From assembly GCA_937903005.1 (NCBI GenBank), contig CALFNR010000210.1, forward strand, positions 7,075 through 71,074: 64,000 bases of DNA. The letters are read 5' to 3'. Each line of letters opens with the position of its first letter. Position 1 is the stretch's first letter. Source of the stretch: Clostridium_AI sp002297865 (GTDB lineage Bacteria > Bacillota > Clostridia > Lachnospirales > Lachnospiraceae). The position numbers were made by a program, and so were the translations under genes. A model generated the notes under the pieces. That model was not told the origin of the DNA, did no database searches, and saw nothing but the letters and a program-made list of their open reading frames with translations. Of this stretch, positions 1 through 8,946 are shown piece after piece.

Positions 1-931
1 TGCCGTCTGTAATATAGTATCCCTCCCCAGAGGCATTGGTAATATCCATGGTCTGATAGCCATTCTTGTCAATATCCCATTCATCCACTACCTGAATAAT
101 TATGTTTTTAAACATGAGCTGTTTACCAGTTGATTTATCAATATGCTTATCACCAAACTGATACCTTAGGTACTGTCTTTTCTTCTTATCGTAAGTGAAA
201 TAAGGAGAAGTATAACTGGAATACCCTAATGTTATCTTATCTGCCTTATCTCCTTTTATCCTCGTTTCTTTCTCATAAAAGGAAAACTTATTCACCTTGT
301 CACGAAGTGTCGTTCGATAACCTGCACTCTTAGTTCCCTTCATGATTCCATTATAACTTGCAAATGCATTATGTGGTGCCTTAATACTGGAGTCTCTATA
401 AAAAACGGTATCTCCAAGTGTAGACAACCCGCTTAAATTATTGACACCTAATTCTTCTATCTTAGCCGTTGCGTACTTAGTCTGACCAAAATGTACATAT
501 ATTGCATCATACTCATCTGCAAAACTTACAAAATAATGTCTTGCACTCCTTGTAGAACCGATTCGCTTGGAATCAAAATCCTGAAAAATCCCCATCATCC
601 TAGTAATGCCACCTTCTACAACGGCTTCATATAACACAGAAGCCTGAGAAGTGCCACACTGTGGATTGGCGGCTTTGATGTTATTAATCATAATTGCATA
701 AGGTCTTTGTTTTGCAATCTTTTTGTTTATCCACTCACCTGTCAGCCAGCTTCTTACCTGTCCCTTATGCGTATTGACTGGTTTAACAGATGGTGACGGT
801 TCTTCTGGCGTGGCAGTAACCTCTTCCATTGGTACAATCGCATCTTTTTCAGCTGACGTATCCTTTTTGCATCCTGCCATACACAGAACAGCCAGCAAAA
901 CTATATAACACAATCTTATTTTTTTCTTCAT
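1..931 (-). CDS. DUF3048 (YerB-like) lipoprotein, C-terminus outside window
   Basis: Partial gene; about 310 codons are inside the window and the frame stays open to the left edge. The start is an ATG at 931 followed by a lipoprotein signal peptide: two lysine-rich residues, a hydrophobic stretch and a lipobox ending MAGC at residue 21. A threonine/proline/glutamate-rich linker follows, then the DUF3048 body with RPYAIMINNIKAANPQ, a block around EAVVEGGITRMMGIF, and RIGSTRSARHYF. The family is an extracytoplasmic lipoprotein of unknown function found in many Firmicutes (YerB of Bacillus). It is the last visible gene of the yqfC-yqfD-phoH-ybeY cluster, 29 bases after ybeY, so probably cotranscribed. 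Family call is from recognised motifs. Confidence 0.82.
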   Translation of the reverse strand, partial: MKKKIRLCYIVLLAVLCMAGCKKDTSAEKDAIVPMEEVTATPEEPSPSVKPVNTHKGQVRSWLTGEWINKKIAKQRPYAIMINNIKAANPQCGTSQASVLYEAVVEGGITRMMGIFQDFDSKRIGSTRSARHYFVSFADEYDAIYVHFGQTKYATAKIEELGVNNLSGLSTLGDTVFYRDSSIKAPHNAFASYNGIMKGTKSAGYRTTLRDKVNKFSFYEKETRIKGDKADKITLGYSSYTSPYFTYDKKKRQYLRYQFGDKHIDKSTGKQLMFKNIIIQVVDEWDIDKNGYQTMDITNASGEGYYITDG

Positions 932-959
932 ACCTCTACCTCTATTGTTTTTCTGATTT

Positions 960-1457
960 CTAATCACGAAGAATATTACATCTTTGTAAAACTTCTTCTT
1001 GCTTTTTCTCCATCACTATCCTCTCATCATCTTCCATATGATCGTATCCGAACAAGTGCAGCATACTGTGAGCTACCAAGAAACCAAGTTCACGCTCCAT
1101 ACTATGCCCATACGCATTTGCCTGTTCCTCTACTTTCTCTACTGAGATCACAATATCCCCAAGCATCAATTCCCCTGTATCTGGATTAAAATCATAAGAA
1201 TCTTCAGAAATGATTGAAAAGTCTCCAGGTTCATCGTATTCTAACGTCGGAAAGGATAATACATCTGTAGGACGATCAATATCTCTCGTTTCCAAATTGA
1301 TCTGATGAATGCTCTCATTATCTGTTAGAACAACATTAAGTTCCGCTTCATAAGGGCATTCTGCGTAATCCAGTGCTTCCTCTATTACTTTGTTAATGAT
1401 TTCCTCATATGAAATGTTTAATTCCTTATCTGTTTCGTATTCAATATTTACTGTCAT
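960..1457 (-). CDS. ybeY: Endoribonuclease YbeY, rRNA maturation factor
   Basis: 165 residues, normal length for the UPF0054 family. The zinc site is visible near residues 129-139: AHSMLHLFGYDH, with three histidines in the expected HxxxHxxxxxH spacing. YbeY is a single-strand endoribonuclease working in 16S rRNA 3-prime maturation and ribosome quality control. It is in its classical place after phoH and the HD membrane protein, as in Bacillus yqfG. A weak promoter-like sequence lies in the 118-base gap upstream, so it may be transcribed both from the operon and on its own. Confidence 0.96.
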   Translation of the reverse strand: MTVNIEYETDKELNISYEEIINKVIEEALDYAECPYEAELNVVLTDNESIHQINLETRDIDRPTDVLSFPTLEYDEPGDFSIISEDSYDFNPDTGELMLGDIVISVEKVEEQANAYGHSMERELGFLVAHSMLHLFGYDHMEDDERIVMEKKQEEVLQRCNILRD

Positions 1458-1537
1458 TCTTTGTTCCCAAACCTTTCAAGTACAGGATAATTCTTCATAT
1501 CCTATCCTTATTCGTATTTTGTACATATATCTAGTTA

Positions 1538-1565
1538 ATTATACCAAATGTTCCAAACATTGAAA
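1538..1565 (-). promoter_or_regulatory. Possible sigma-A promoter for ybeY
   Basis: On the minus strand TTTCAA and TATAAT are separated by 16 bases in the gap between the HD protein gene and ybeY. The -10 box is perfect, the -35 box weak. Confidence 0.35.
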
Positions 1566-1575
1566 CCACTATTTT

Positions 1576-2730
1576 CTATTTTTCTTGAAAAGCTTCAATG
1601 TAGTACTTCGTAAGAAGTTCCATTTCATTCTCCGAAAGTCCAGACTGTTCAAATAATCCCATCTCCTTACGTTTGTTAAAAATGGATTTTATCAGCCCTT
1701 CCATCGTAATCTTAAAGTCTGGTTCTTTGGTTTTCAGATATCGAATGGTGGTAGCAATGCTATCCGTTAACATAACAATCGCTGCCTCTTTGGAAGTCGG
1801 CTTATTTCGATGAATGTTATGCTCCTTTACTACCTCCACGACTCTCTGAGAAACGCCATGTTCCTTTAAGATTTCTACACCACTTATAATATAATCATTT
1901 CCATTCATTCTGCCGATTTCATGATAACAGCCCCCCGCATAAGCCACATCAGCATTTGCATGAATTTGCTTTGCTGCACCTTCTGAGATTTCACCGACTG
2001 AGATACTATGCTCGTAAATAGTTTCAGAAAACTCTTTTAACTGATTCAGTAGTTCTTCTTTCACTCTAGGTTCTTTGCATTCATATGCTTCAAAGCACAT
2101 ACGGATTCCCCATAAACATAAAATCATAACACCAGTACTAATAAGCTCATAAACTGCTTCTGCAGAAAAGTCAAATGCAAAGTCATGTAACAGAATTAAA
2201 AATGCTATATTAGTTGTTAGACCAATTATCAAAATTGCCACGGTGTTTTTTAACTTGTCCAGGAATTCTTCGAGCAATAAGATTAGTGTTCCAAATGTGA
2301 AGTAACAGATAAATGTATCTACTGAAAGACCATTTATCATGCAATAGGATATGGTTAAAATGATGTGTAACGCGATCGCCATTTCAGACGGAATGATTAG
2401 ACCCATAATTAAGATGCCAAGCATCCAGAAATTAAGTGTCAGGTAGTTGCCAGAAAGCCAGACGACACCAAATGATGCTGCATATAGACCACTGGTCAAA
2501 AGAAACTTCTTGGTAGAAAGGGTCTTTCCCCAACCTAATAATTCGATACATAATGTAAGTACAAATAGAAACTCTATGTTCCAAAATATAATTTTACCAA
2601 TGTCTGCTTGTGTGACTCCATAAGCTTTGCCTGCTAGAAATGAAATCAAAACAACTAGCAAGCTTGTAATACATACAAACTGTAAGCACGGCGTAAACAC
2701 CGTGCTTAAGATATTATCTCTTTTCTTCAT
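1576..2730 (-). CDS. 7TM-HD (PgpH/YqfF-like) protein lacking the extracellular domain, HD altered to HE
   Basis: 384 residues from the ATG at 2730, which has a GAGGAAAG ribosome binding site and overlaps the end of phoH by 17 bases. Six or seven hydrophobic segments occupy about residues 20-230, then a cytoplasmic HD-type domain. It sits where Bacillus has yqfF/pgpH, a c-di-AMP phosphodiesterase of about 700 residues with a large N-terminal 7TMR-HDED domain; that domain is missing here. In the catalytic domain the first histidine (EHS) is kept, the diagnostic HD is HE (CYHEIGR), and the later EHH is EHN. Orthology to PgpH is inferred from synteny and the transmembrane-plus-HD architecture; whether it still hydrolyses c-di-AMP is uncertain. 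Confidence 0.78.
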   Translation of the reverse strand: MKKRDNILSTVFTPCLQFVCITSLLVVLISFLAGKAYGVTQADIGKIIFWNIEFLFVLTLCIELLGWGKTLSTKKFLLTSGLYAASFGVVWLSGNYLTLNFWMLGILIMGLIIPSEMAIALHIILTISYCMINGLSVDTFICYFTFGTLILLLEEFLDKLKNTVAILIIGLTTNIAFLILLHDFAFDFSAEAVYELISTGVMILCLWGIRMCFEAYECKEPRVKEELLNQLKEFSETIYEHSISVGEISEGAAKQIHANADVAYAGGCYHEIGRMNGNDYIISGVEILKEHGVSQRVVEVVKEHNIHRNKPTSKEAAIVMLTDSIATTIRYLKTKEPDFKITMEGLIKSIFNKRKEMGLFEQSGLSENEMELLTKYYIEAFQEK

Positions 2731-3727
2731 ACTTTCCTCGTTTAGTCCTTTGATTTTTTTTACCTTGATTGCTCTTTGCTTCATATGCGTCATAAGCCTT
2801 TACAATCTTTTGTACCAACGGATGTCTTACTACATCCTGGCTTGTTAAATTGGATACTCCAATTTCATCTACCTTTGATAATACTTTTAATGCATGATCA
2901 AGCCCTGATACCTGCCCCTGTGGTAAATCCTTTTGTGACAAATCTCCTGTTATGACAACTTTGGAACCAAATCCAATACGTGTCAAAAACATTTTCATCT
3001 GGGCTGGTGTCGTATTCTGTGCTTCATCTAGAATGATAAATGCATTATCTAGGGTACGCCCTCTCATATATGCTAATGGTGCTACTTCTATCAAGCCCTT
3101 CTCCATGTTCTTTGCATAGCTGTCTGGTCCCATAATCTGATAAAGTGCATCATACAACGGTCTTAAATATGGGTCTACCTTGCTCTGCAAATCACCTGGA
3201 AGAAATCCTAGCTTTTCTCCCGCTTCGATTGCTGGACGGGTTAGAATAATACGACTTACTTCATCATTTTTAAATGCTGTAATACCCATTGCCATGGCGA
3301 GATAAGTTTTTCCTGTTCCAGCTGGACCTACACCGAATACTATCATTTTATTACGAATCTGATCCACATAACTTTTCTGACCCAAGGTTTTTGGTTTAAT
3401 CGGTTTTCCTTGAATGGTATTACAGATCAAATCTGAATCAATCTCTACAATTGCAGCTTCTTTATCTTCTACACATAATGACAAGGCATATGCCACATGC
3501 TGCTCTGTAATCGTATTTCCTCTCTTACTAAGTTCCACTAATTTTAAAAACACACTTTTTGCTTTTGTCACCTTGGCAGCATCACCAACTACCTTAAGTT
3601 CTCCATTTCTAGAGACGATTGTGACATTTAAATTTCTCTCAATCATTTTGATATAGGCATCAAACTGCCCAAATACATTTTTTTCGTGTTCTACTGGAAT
3701 GTCAAGTATCGTTTCCACTATGCTCAT
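2714..3727 (-). CDS. phoH: PhoH-like ATPase
   Basis: 337 residues from the ATG at 3727, chosen because it matches the conserved family start MSIVETILDIP and has GGAGG upstream; a longer reading frame would extend back into yqfD. The Walker A motif GPAGTGKT lies around residue 143 and Walker B IILDEAQNTT around 240. An N-terminal KH-like segment precedes the ATPase core. PhoH proteins are predicted RNA-linked P-loop ATPases and are commonly encoded next to ybeY, as here. Overlaps with yqfD upstream (26 bases) and the HD protein downstream (17 bases) point to a translationally coupled operon. Confidence 0.95.
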   Translation of the reverse strand: MSIVETILDIPVEHEKNVFGQFDAYIKMIERNLNVTIVSRNGELKVVGDAAKVTKAKSVFLKLVELSKRGNTITEQHVAYALSLCVEDKEAAIVEIDSDLICNTIQGKPIKPKTLGQKSYVDQIRNKMIVFGVGPAGTGKTYLAMAMGITAFKNDEVSRIILTRPAIEAGEKLGFLPGDLQSKVDPYLRPLYDALYQIMGPDSYAKNMEKGLIEVAPLAYMRGRTLDNAFIILDEAQNTTPAQMKMFLTRIGFGSKVVITGDLSQKDLPQGQVSGLDHALKVLSKVDEIGVSNLTSQDVVRHPLVQKIVKAYDAYEAKSNQGKKNQRTKRGKYEEKR

Positions 3728-4952
3728 CTGGTTTTTTGATCCTCCACTCAGTTTCATTTATTTTTTTCGTTTCATGTACAGGTTCCAAAACGGTTAAGGT
3801 TCCTGAAGAAACGCAATTCTTTTGATCCATTTTAATCTTTACATGATTTTCTTTAATCTGAACACCTTCTTCTTTCAGTTGTTTCACATAAAGACTAAAA
3901 TATGCATTCTGCTTTGCAACCAGCTCTTCTTTTGAATAGGATGTTGGTTCTTCCTTGTATTCTTTATATGTTTTACTTGTAAATTTCACTGGCAAAACAA
4001 AGGTATTGGTCAGTTTCAGATTTTTCTCCGAAGATATTATATCATATTTTTTAGTAGAATGTAATTTTTTCAAAGGATTTTGCAAATTCAGCGTACGGTT
4101 TAGCAAAGAAACAGAATACACTTTTTTCTTTCTGCCTGTGTATACGTGCTTTGAATATTGAATCGGCAATTTTTTGCTATACTGATAGGTAGTCTCAAGA
4201 AGAACATCGGCATCTGCAGTCACTGCTTCTTTATTAATTACCTCCGCGTTATCCAATATAATGTCTATCACCCCGGACACGATAATGTCACCTTTCTTCA
4301 CAGCAGTTCCCTTCTTAACCACTGGAGTTCCCTGCCTCGTAATAATACTATACACTACCCCATCATGACTTGCAACTAAGTGACAAGGCGTGGTGGAGGT
4401 GTCATATGGCACAGGCATATTGGTTTCGACTATTTTAAGGTTTAACTTGGTTCCTTTTATCTCTGCTGAAACCCATCCGATATCAGGATATTTCTTTCGA
4501 ATGGAGGCTTCTATATCCTGACAGCTTAACTTTCGTTTCATTACTCCTGGTTCTACTTGTATCTCCTTTAAATATTTAAAAATAATATCTTCTGTATAGG
4601 AATGATTTCCTTCCAGTGTAATATCCCAGATGAACAAAGACAATGTATACACAATGGCGGCAAAAAGGCAGATACCTACTAAAAAACCTTTATGTTTAAA
4701 CATTTTATGTACGAAAAAGGGCATACCAAACCGTTTTACAATTCGAACCTTTGTCTTTGTCTTCTTTGCTATGGGACGAATGCTTAAAAACCCCTTAAGA
4801 GTCATATAACACTGGTATCCATCCTCTCCTTTACACATATCCCAAATCAGGATATTACGATTGCGACACAGATTGATAAATCGTTCGGGCGAGTAACCAT
4901 TCAGCTGTACCAGCAGATAGCCTCGAAACCACTTGAAAAAGCGGATAAGCAT
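3702..4952 (-). CDS. yqfD: Sporulation protein YqfD
   Basis: 416 residues, matching the YqfD family of spore-forming Firmicutes. The N-terminus has the FKWFRGYLLVQLNGYSPERF block, a single transmembrane segment lies near residues 91-112, and the C-terminal part is extracytoplasmic. In Bacillus yqfD is expressed in the mother cell under sigma-E; its molecular role is not established. It follows yqfC by 12 bases and overlaps phoH, so it is in the same transcript. This is one of the better indicators that the organism forms spores. Confidence 0.93.
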   Translation of the reverse strand: MLIRFFKWFRGYLLVQLNGYSPERFINLCRNRNILIWDMCKGEDGYQCYMTLKGFLSIRPIAKKTKTKVRIVKRFGMPFFVHKMFKHKGFLVGICLFAAIVYTLSLFIWDITLEGNHSYTEDIIFKYLKEIQVEPGVMKRKLSCQDIEASIRKKYPDIGWVSAEIKGTKLNLKIVETNMPVPYDTSTTPCHLVASHDGVVYSIITRQGTPVVKKGTAVKKGDIIVSGVIDIILDNAEVINKEAVTADADVLLETTYQYSKKLPIQYSKHVYTGRKKKVYSVSLLNRTLNLQNPLKKLHSTKKYDIISSEKNLKLTNTFVLPVKFTSKTYKEYKEEPTSYSKEELVAKQNAYFSLYVKQLKEEGVQIKENHVKIKMDQKNCVSSGTLTVLEPVHETKKINETEWRIKKPDEHSGNDT

Positions 4953-4964
4953 GTAACAACCTCC

Positions 4965-5333
4965 TTAGCAATACTCAATACGATTAATCTTACCTGAAAT
5001 TCTCATTTCATCATCTGTAAAATAGTCTATATTTAATTTTTTTCCTTCAATATGTATACGGCAGTTTTTTGTCTGGATACGAATGATTTCACCAGTATAT
5101 TCGATGATGCCTTTGTAGTTTTCAAGGCAGAGCTGATTGCTTCCAGTAACAGTCAGAATAGGTACACTACCTAAAATGTCCGGCGGCAATCTAAGATTTT
5201 CTGAAAGACTTTCTAAATAGCTTTGCTTCTCCAATTCAATTTGCTGTTTTGATTTATTTTCAAATTTGGAGTAAATGGCTTTTTCTTGTTTTTTCTTGAA
5301 ACGCTTATGGTTGGATTTGAATTTCTTTTCCAT
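4965..5333 (-). CDS. yqfC: Sporulation protein YqfC
   Basis: 122 residues. Family-typical central block LRLPPDILGSVPILTVTGSN and an IEGK..IDYFT..EMRISGKI segment, recognised as YqfC/YabP-like spore protein. The N-terminal 35 residues are very basic. First gene of the yqfC-yqfD-phoH operon. In Bacillus the family is sigma-E-dependent; no clear sigma-E promoter is visible here, only a direct repeat upstream (see findings). Confidence 0.9.
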   Translation of the reverse strand: MEKKFKSNHKRFKKKQEKAIYSKFENKSKQQIELEKQSYLESLSENLRLPPDILGSVPILTVTGSNQLCLENYKGIIEYTGEIIRIQTKNCRIHIEGKKLNIDYFTDDEMRISGKINRIEYC

Positions 5334-5399
5334 AAAAAAGACCTCACTCTATGAACTGTTACTATCTATTCTATGAATTGTACGAAAAATTTAGCACAC

Positions 5400-5427
5400 G
5401 AAAAAAACCCTTTAAATAATAGGGTAA
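5400..5427 (-). terminator. Rho-independent terminator of rpsU
   Basis: On the minus strand ACCCT and AGGGT form a short stem around an AT-rich loop, followed by seven T. It lies about 45 bases after the rpsU stop and separates it from yqfC. Confidence 0.75.
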
Positions 5428-5468
5428 ACCTAAAACTATCAGTTGTTGGCTTAGTTATGATTATTTTC

Positions 5469-5645
5469 TTATTTGTATTTTCTTTTACGAGCTGCTTCAG
5501 ACTTTTTCTTACGTCTTACGCTTGGTTTTTCATAATGCTCTCTCTTACGGATTTCTTGTTGGATACCTGCTTTAGCACAGTTTCTTTTGAATCTGCGTAG
5601 AGCACTATCTAACGTTTCGTTTTCTTTTACGACAACATTTGACAT
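5469..5645 (-). CDS. rpsU: 30S ribosomal protein S21
   Basis: 58 residues, the usual S21 length. Begins MSNVVVKENETLDSALRRFKR, the typical S21 start, and ends in the basic tail KKKSEAARKRKYK. It is a small-subunit protein near the anti-Shine-Dalgarno region. It has its own strong promoter and a terminator, so it is probably monocistronic. Confidence 0.97.
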   Translation of the reverse strand: MSNVVVKENETLDSALRRFKRNCAKAGIQQEIRKREHYEKPSVRRKKKSEAARKRKYK

Positions 5646-5722
5646 AGTCTCACACCTAACCTCCCTCCAGTTGTGTATTGTGCTTTTACAACTGTTTGGG
5701 TAATTTAAATAGCACTATTAAG

Positions 5723-5750
5723 ATTATAACATAAATTTCACATTCGTCAA
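5723..5750 (-). promoter_or_regulatory. Sigma-A promoter of rpsU
   Basis: Minus-strand TTGACG, 16-base spacer, TATAAT, about 80 bases before the rpsU start and after the alaS stop. Near-consensus. Confidence 0.8.
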
Positions 5751-5875
5751 CTATTTTTTATAACTTTTCCGATTTTTTTATGGAAATTATGTTATGAACT
5801 GGCATTAAAATCAAATACTTACATATTCTCTTTTTCCAGCACTTACCCATCGTCAGTATCTATCATTAAAATAAA

Positions 5876-8515
5876 TTACTGAAGTTGTCCTTCTAATACT
5901 TTCGCAACACTATCAATTGCTTCTTTAATACCATCTGGATTCTTACCACCTGCTTGTGCCATGTTAGGACGGCCGCCACCGCCACCGCCTACACAGGAAG
6001 CAATTGTTTTAATAAGGTTACCAGCATGAGCACCTTTCTTCATAGCATCGTCTGTAGCCATAGCTAACAGACTTACTTTGCCATTTAAGGAAGATGCTAA
6101 TACAACAACACCGCTTCCTAATTTTTCTTTTAACTGGTCACCTAAGTTACGAAGTTCATTCATATCTACATCAGGTACGCTTGTAGCAAGGACTTTCACG
6201 CCCTTCACTTCAACAACCTGATCTAAAACATCACCTAACGCTTCTTTTGCAAGTTTGTTTTTCAATTTTGCATTTTCAGCCTGTAACTGTTTGATTTCTT
6301 CTAACATTGTTTCAATTTTCTTAGTTAAATTAGCTGGTTCTGCTTTTGCTGCTTTCGCGGCATCGTGTAATTCTTTTTCAATTTCTTCAAAATGAGCGAT
6401 TACACCATTTCCAGTTAATGCTTCAATTCTTCTTACACCTGCTGCAATACCTGCTTCCGATACAATCTTGAAACTAGAGATAACACCTGTGTTAGCAACA
6501 TGAGTACCACCACATAATTCAATGCTGAAGTCACCCATTTTAACAACACGTACTACATCGCCGTATTTTTCACCAAATAGCGCCATAGCACCTGTTTTCT
6601 TAGCTTCTTCAATTGTCATTTCCTGTGTTACAACCTCAATGTTTTTCGAGATTTGTTCATTTACAATTGCTTCAACTTCTTGAATCTGCTCTTTGGTTAA
6701 AGCTTGGAAATGTGTAAAGTCAAAACGCAATCTGTCTTTTGTTACTAAAGAACCTGCCTGTTCCACATGATCACCAAGAACCATACGTAATGCTTTCTGT
6801 AATAAGTGAGTTGCACTGTGGTTTTTACATGTGTCCTGTCTGTTTGCTGCATCTACTGTAAGAGTTACGGTTTCTCCTACTTTGAAAGAGCCAGATTTTA
6901 CAACACCAACGTGTCCAATTTTACCACCTTGTAACTTGATGGTATCTTCTACAACAAATGTGCTGCCATCTTTTTCAATGACACCGACATCGGCTTTCTG
7001 ACCACCCATTGTTGCATAGAAAGGAGTTTCGTCTACAATGATAGTACCTGTAGCCCCTTCTGTTAATTCATTTACTAATTCATCTTCTGTTGTTAATACA
7101 GAAATATTAGAATCATGTGAAAATCTATCATAACCTACGAACTTAGATGTAATTGCAGCATCAATTGACTGATATACTGTAACGTCTGCACCCATATAGT
7201 TTGTAGTCTTTCTTGCATTTCTAGCCATTTCTTTTTGTTCTTTCATGGCTTTTTGGAATCCTTCTTCATCTACTTCGAAATTCTTCTCTTCTAAGATTTC
7301 TTTTGTTAAATCTAGAGGGAATCCATAAGTATCATATAGTTTGAATGCATCTTGACCGTCTAATACTTTCTTGCCTTCTTTTGTTAATTTAGCTTCTAAA
7401 TCAGCAAGAATTGCAAGACCCTGGTCAATTGTCTTATTGAATTTATCTTCTTCTTCTGATAAAACAGTGAAGATCATTGCTTTCTTTTCTTCCAATTCTG
7501 GATAACCATCTTTAGACATGTTAATTACTGTTTCACTTAACTTAGCAAGGAACTTGCCCTGGATTCCCAGAAGTCTGCCGTGACGGGCAGCACGACGTAA
7601 TAATCTACGTAAAACATAACCTCTGCCTTCGTTTGATGGCATAATTCCATCAGAAATCATAAAGGTTACAGAACGGATATGGTCTGTAATAAGACGTAAG
7701 GAGATGTCTTTTGTCTCATCTTCTTTATATTTGCAGCCTGCCAATTCACAAACTTTATCAAGTAAAGCTTTGATTGTGTCAACAGCGAAGATAGAGTCTA
7801 CATCCTGCACTACTACTGCAAGTCTTTCAAGTCCCATACCTGTATCGATATTTTTATTCTCTAATTCTGTATAATTGCCTTTCCCATCATTTTCGAACTG
7901 AGTAAATACATTGTTCCAAACTTCCATGTAACGGTCACAATCACAGCCTACTGTACAGTCTGGACTTCCACAGCCATATGCTTCTCCACGATCATAGTAA
8001 ATCTCAGAACATGGACCACAAGGACCTGCGCCATGCTCCCAGAAGTTTTCTTCTTTCCCAAAGCGGAAGATACGATCTTTTGGGATACCCATTTCTTCGT
8101 TCCAGATACGGAATGCTTCATCATCTGTTTCATATACAGATGGATATAATCTGTTCGCATCTAGGCCTACTACTTCTGTTAAGAACTCCCAAGACCAGTG
8201 GATTGCTTCTGTTTTGAAGTAATCACCAAATGAGAAGTTACCTAACATTTCAAAGAATGTACCATGACGTGCTGTCTTGCCAACATTTTCAATATCGCCT
8301 GTACGGATACATTTCTGGCAAGTAGCAACTCGTTTTCTAGGTGGAATTTCCTGACCTGTAAAGTATGGTTTTAATGGTGCCATACCTGCGTTAATTAATA
8401 ATAAACTGTTATCATTTTGTGGAACTAAGGAAAAACTTTTTAAAACTAAATGACCTTTACTCTCAAAAAAATCTAAATACATTTTACGTAATTCGTTTAC
8501 ACCGTATTTCTTCAT
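5876..8515 (-). CDS. alaS: Alanine--tRNA ligase
   Basis: About 879 residues from the ATG at 8515, which has GGGAGGATTCAC in front; a further in-frame start upstream would place the ribosome binding site inside the gene. Class II aminoacylation core at the N-terminus (MKKYGVNELRKMYLDFFESKGH), editing domain with the zinc residues HSATHLL and CGGTH, then the C-Ala domain ending in a glycine run CVGGGGGGRPNMAQAGG. The protein charges tRNA-Ala and hydrolyses mischarged Ser/Gly-tRNA-Ala. It is the last gene after the his operon and a small membrane protein, with no separate T-box leader visible, so its expression may depend on read-through. Confidence 0.98.
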   Translation of the reverse strand: MKKYGVNELRKMYLDFFESKGHLVLKSFSLVPQNDNSLLLINAGMAPLKPYFTGQEIPPRKRVATCQKCIRTGDIENVGKTARHGTFFEMLGNFSFGDYFKTEAIHWSWEFLTEVVGLDANRLYPSVYETDDEAFRIWNEEMGIPKDRIFRFGKEENFWEHGAGPCGPCSEIYYDRGEAYGCGSPDCTVGCDCDRYMEVWNNVFTQFENDGKGNYTELENKNIDTGMGLERLAVVVQDVDSIFAVDTIKALLDKVCELAGCKYKEDETKDISLRLITDHIRSVTFMISDGIMPSNEGRGYVLRRLLRRAARHGRLLGIQGKFLAKLSETVINMSKDGYPELEEKKAMIFTVLSEEEDKFNKTIDQGLAILADLEAKLTKEGKKVLDGQDAFKLYDTYGFPLDLTKEILEEKNFEVDEEGFQKAMKEQKEMARNARKTTNYMGADVTVYQSIDAAITSKFVGYDRFSHDSNISVLTTEDELVNELTEGATGTIIVDETPFYATMGGQKADVGVIEKDGSTFVVEDTIKLQGGKIGHVGVVKSGSFKVGETVTLTVDAANRQDTCKNHSATHLLQKALRMVLGDHVEQAGSLVTKDRLRFDFTHFQALTKEQIQEVEAIVNEQISKNIEVVTQEMTIEEAKKTGAMALFGEKYGDVVRVVKMGDFSIELCGGTHVANTGVISSFKIVSEAGIAAGVRRIEALTGNGVIAHFEEIEKELHDAAKAAKAEPANLTKKIETMLEEIKQLQAENAKLKNKLAKEALGDVLDQVVEVKGVKVLATSVPDVDMNELRNLGDQLKEKLGSGVVVLASSLNGKVSLLAMATDDAMKKGAHAGNLIKTIASCVGGGGGGRPNMAQAGGKNPDGIKEAIDSVAKVLEGQLQ

Positions 8516-8558
8516 GTGAATCCTCCCGGACAATTTCTCTATTTTACTTTATACAGAC

Positions 8559-8726
8559 CTATGCCTGTTCTTTAACATTTTTCTTTTTGCGGTAGTTAAT
8601 ACCTAGTAGCGTACCGGCAAATGCAACTCCTCCAAAGAAAAGAAATTTTAACATAAACCAGCCTGTAGCTGTAAGCAAATATCTATAATTCATAAAAACC
8701 TCAGCAACTTTGTCCATAACTGTCAT
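8559..8726 (-). CDS. Small single-pass membrane protein, unknown function
   Basis: 55 residues, MTVMDKVAEVFMNYRYLLTA to a basic tail NYRKKKNVKEQA, with one hydrophobic segment at about residues 22-42. AGGAGG lies 8 bases before the ATG and overlaps the hisE stop. The gene sits between the broken hisE and alaS. No known domain was recognised. Good translation signals and tight packing support a real gene; the function is unknown. Confidence 0.7.
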   Translation of the reverse strand: MTVMDKVAEVFMNYRYLLTATGWFMLKFLFFGGVAFAGTLLGINYRKKKNVKEQA

Positions 8727-8737
8727 ACACATACCTC

Positions 8738-8946
8738 CTATCTTCGATTTGCCAACTCTTTCGTAATATCATTCCAGTCTACACCACATTCTACCATAAG
8801 AACCATCATATGATATAGAAAATCAGAAATTTCATATTTCAATTCTTCTGCCTCAGGATTTTTCGCAGCGATCACAATCTCTGTTGCTTCTTCACCACAT
8901 TTTTTCAAAATTTTGTCAATGCCTTTGTCAAATAAATAATTCGTAT
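8738..8946 (-). pseudogene. hisE: hisE (phosphoribosyl-ATP pyrophosphatase) part, out of frame
   Basis: Downstream of a one-base deletion near 8947 the next frame reads YTNYLFDKGIDKILKKCGEE, then ATEIVIAAKNPEAEELKYEI and SDFLYHMMVLMVECGVDWND, ending at a stop at 8738. This is a complete HisE domain with the metal-binding EExxE-type glutamates and the D of EISD. The preceding HisI frame reads into NPKEGS and then wrong sequence. Adding one T after the TCT serine codon restores the conserved NPKEGSYTNYLF junction exactly. No independent start codon is visible for hisE, so as sequenced it should not be translated. Confidence 0.9.
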
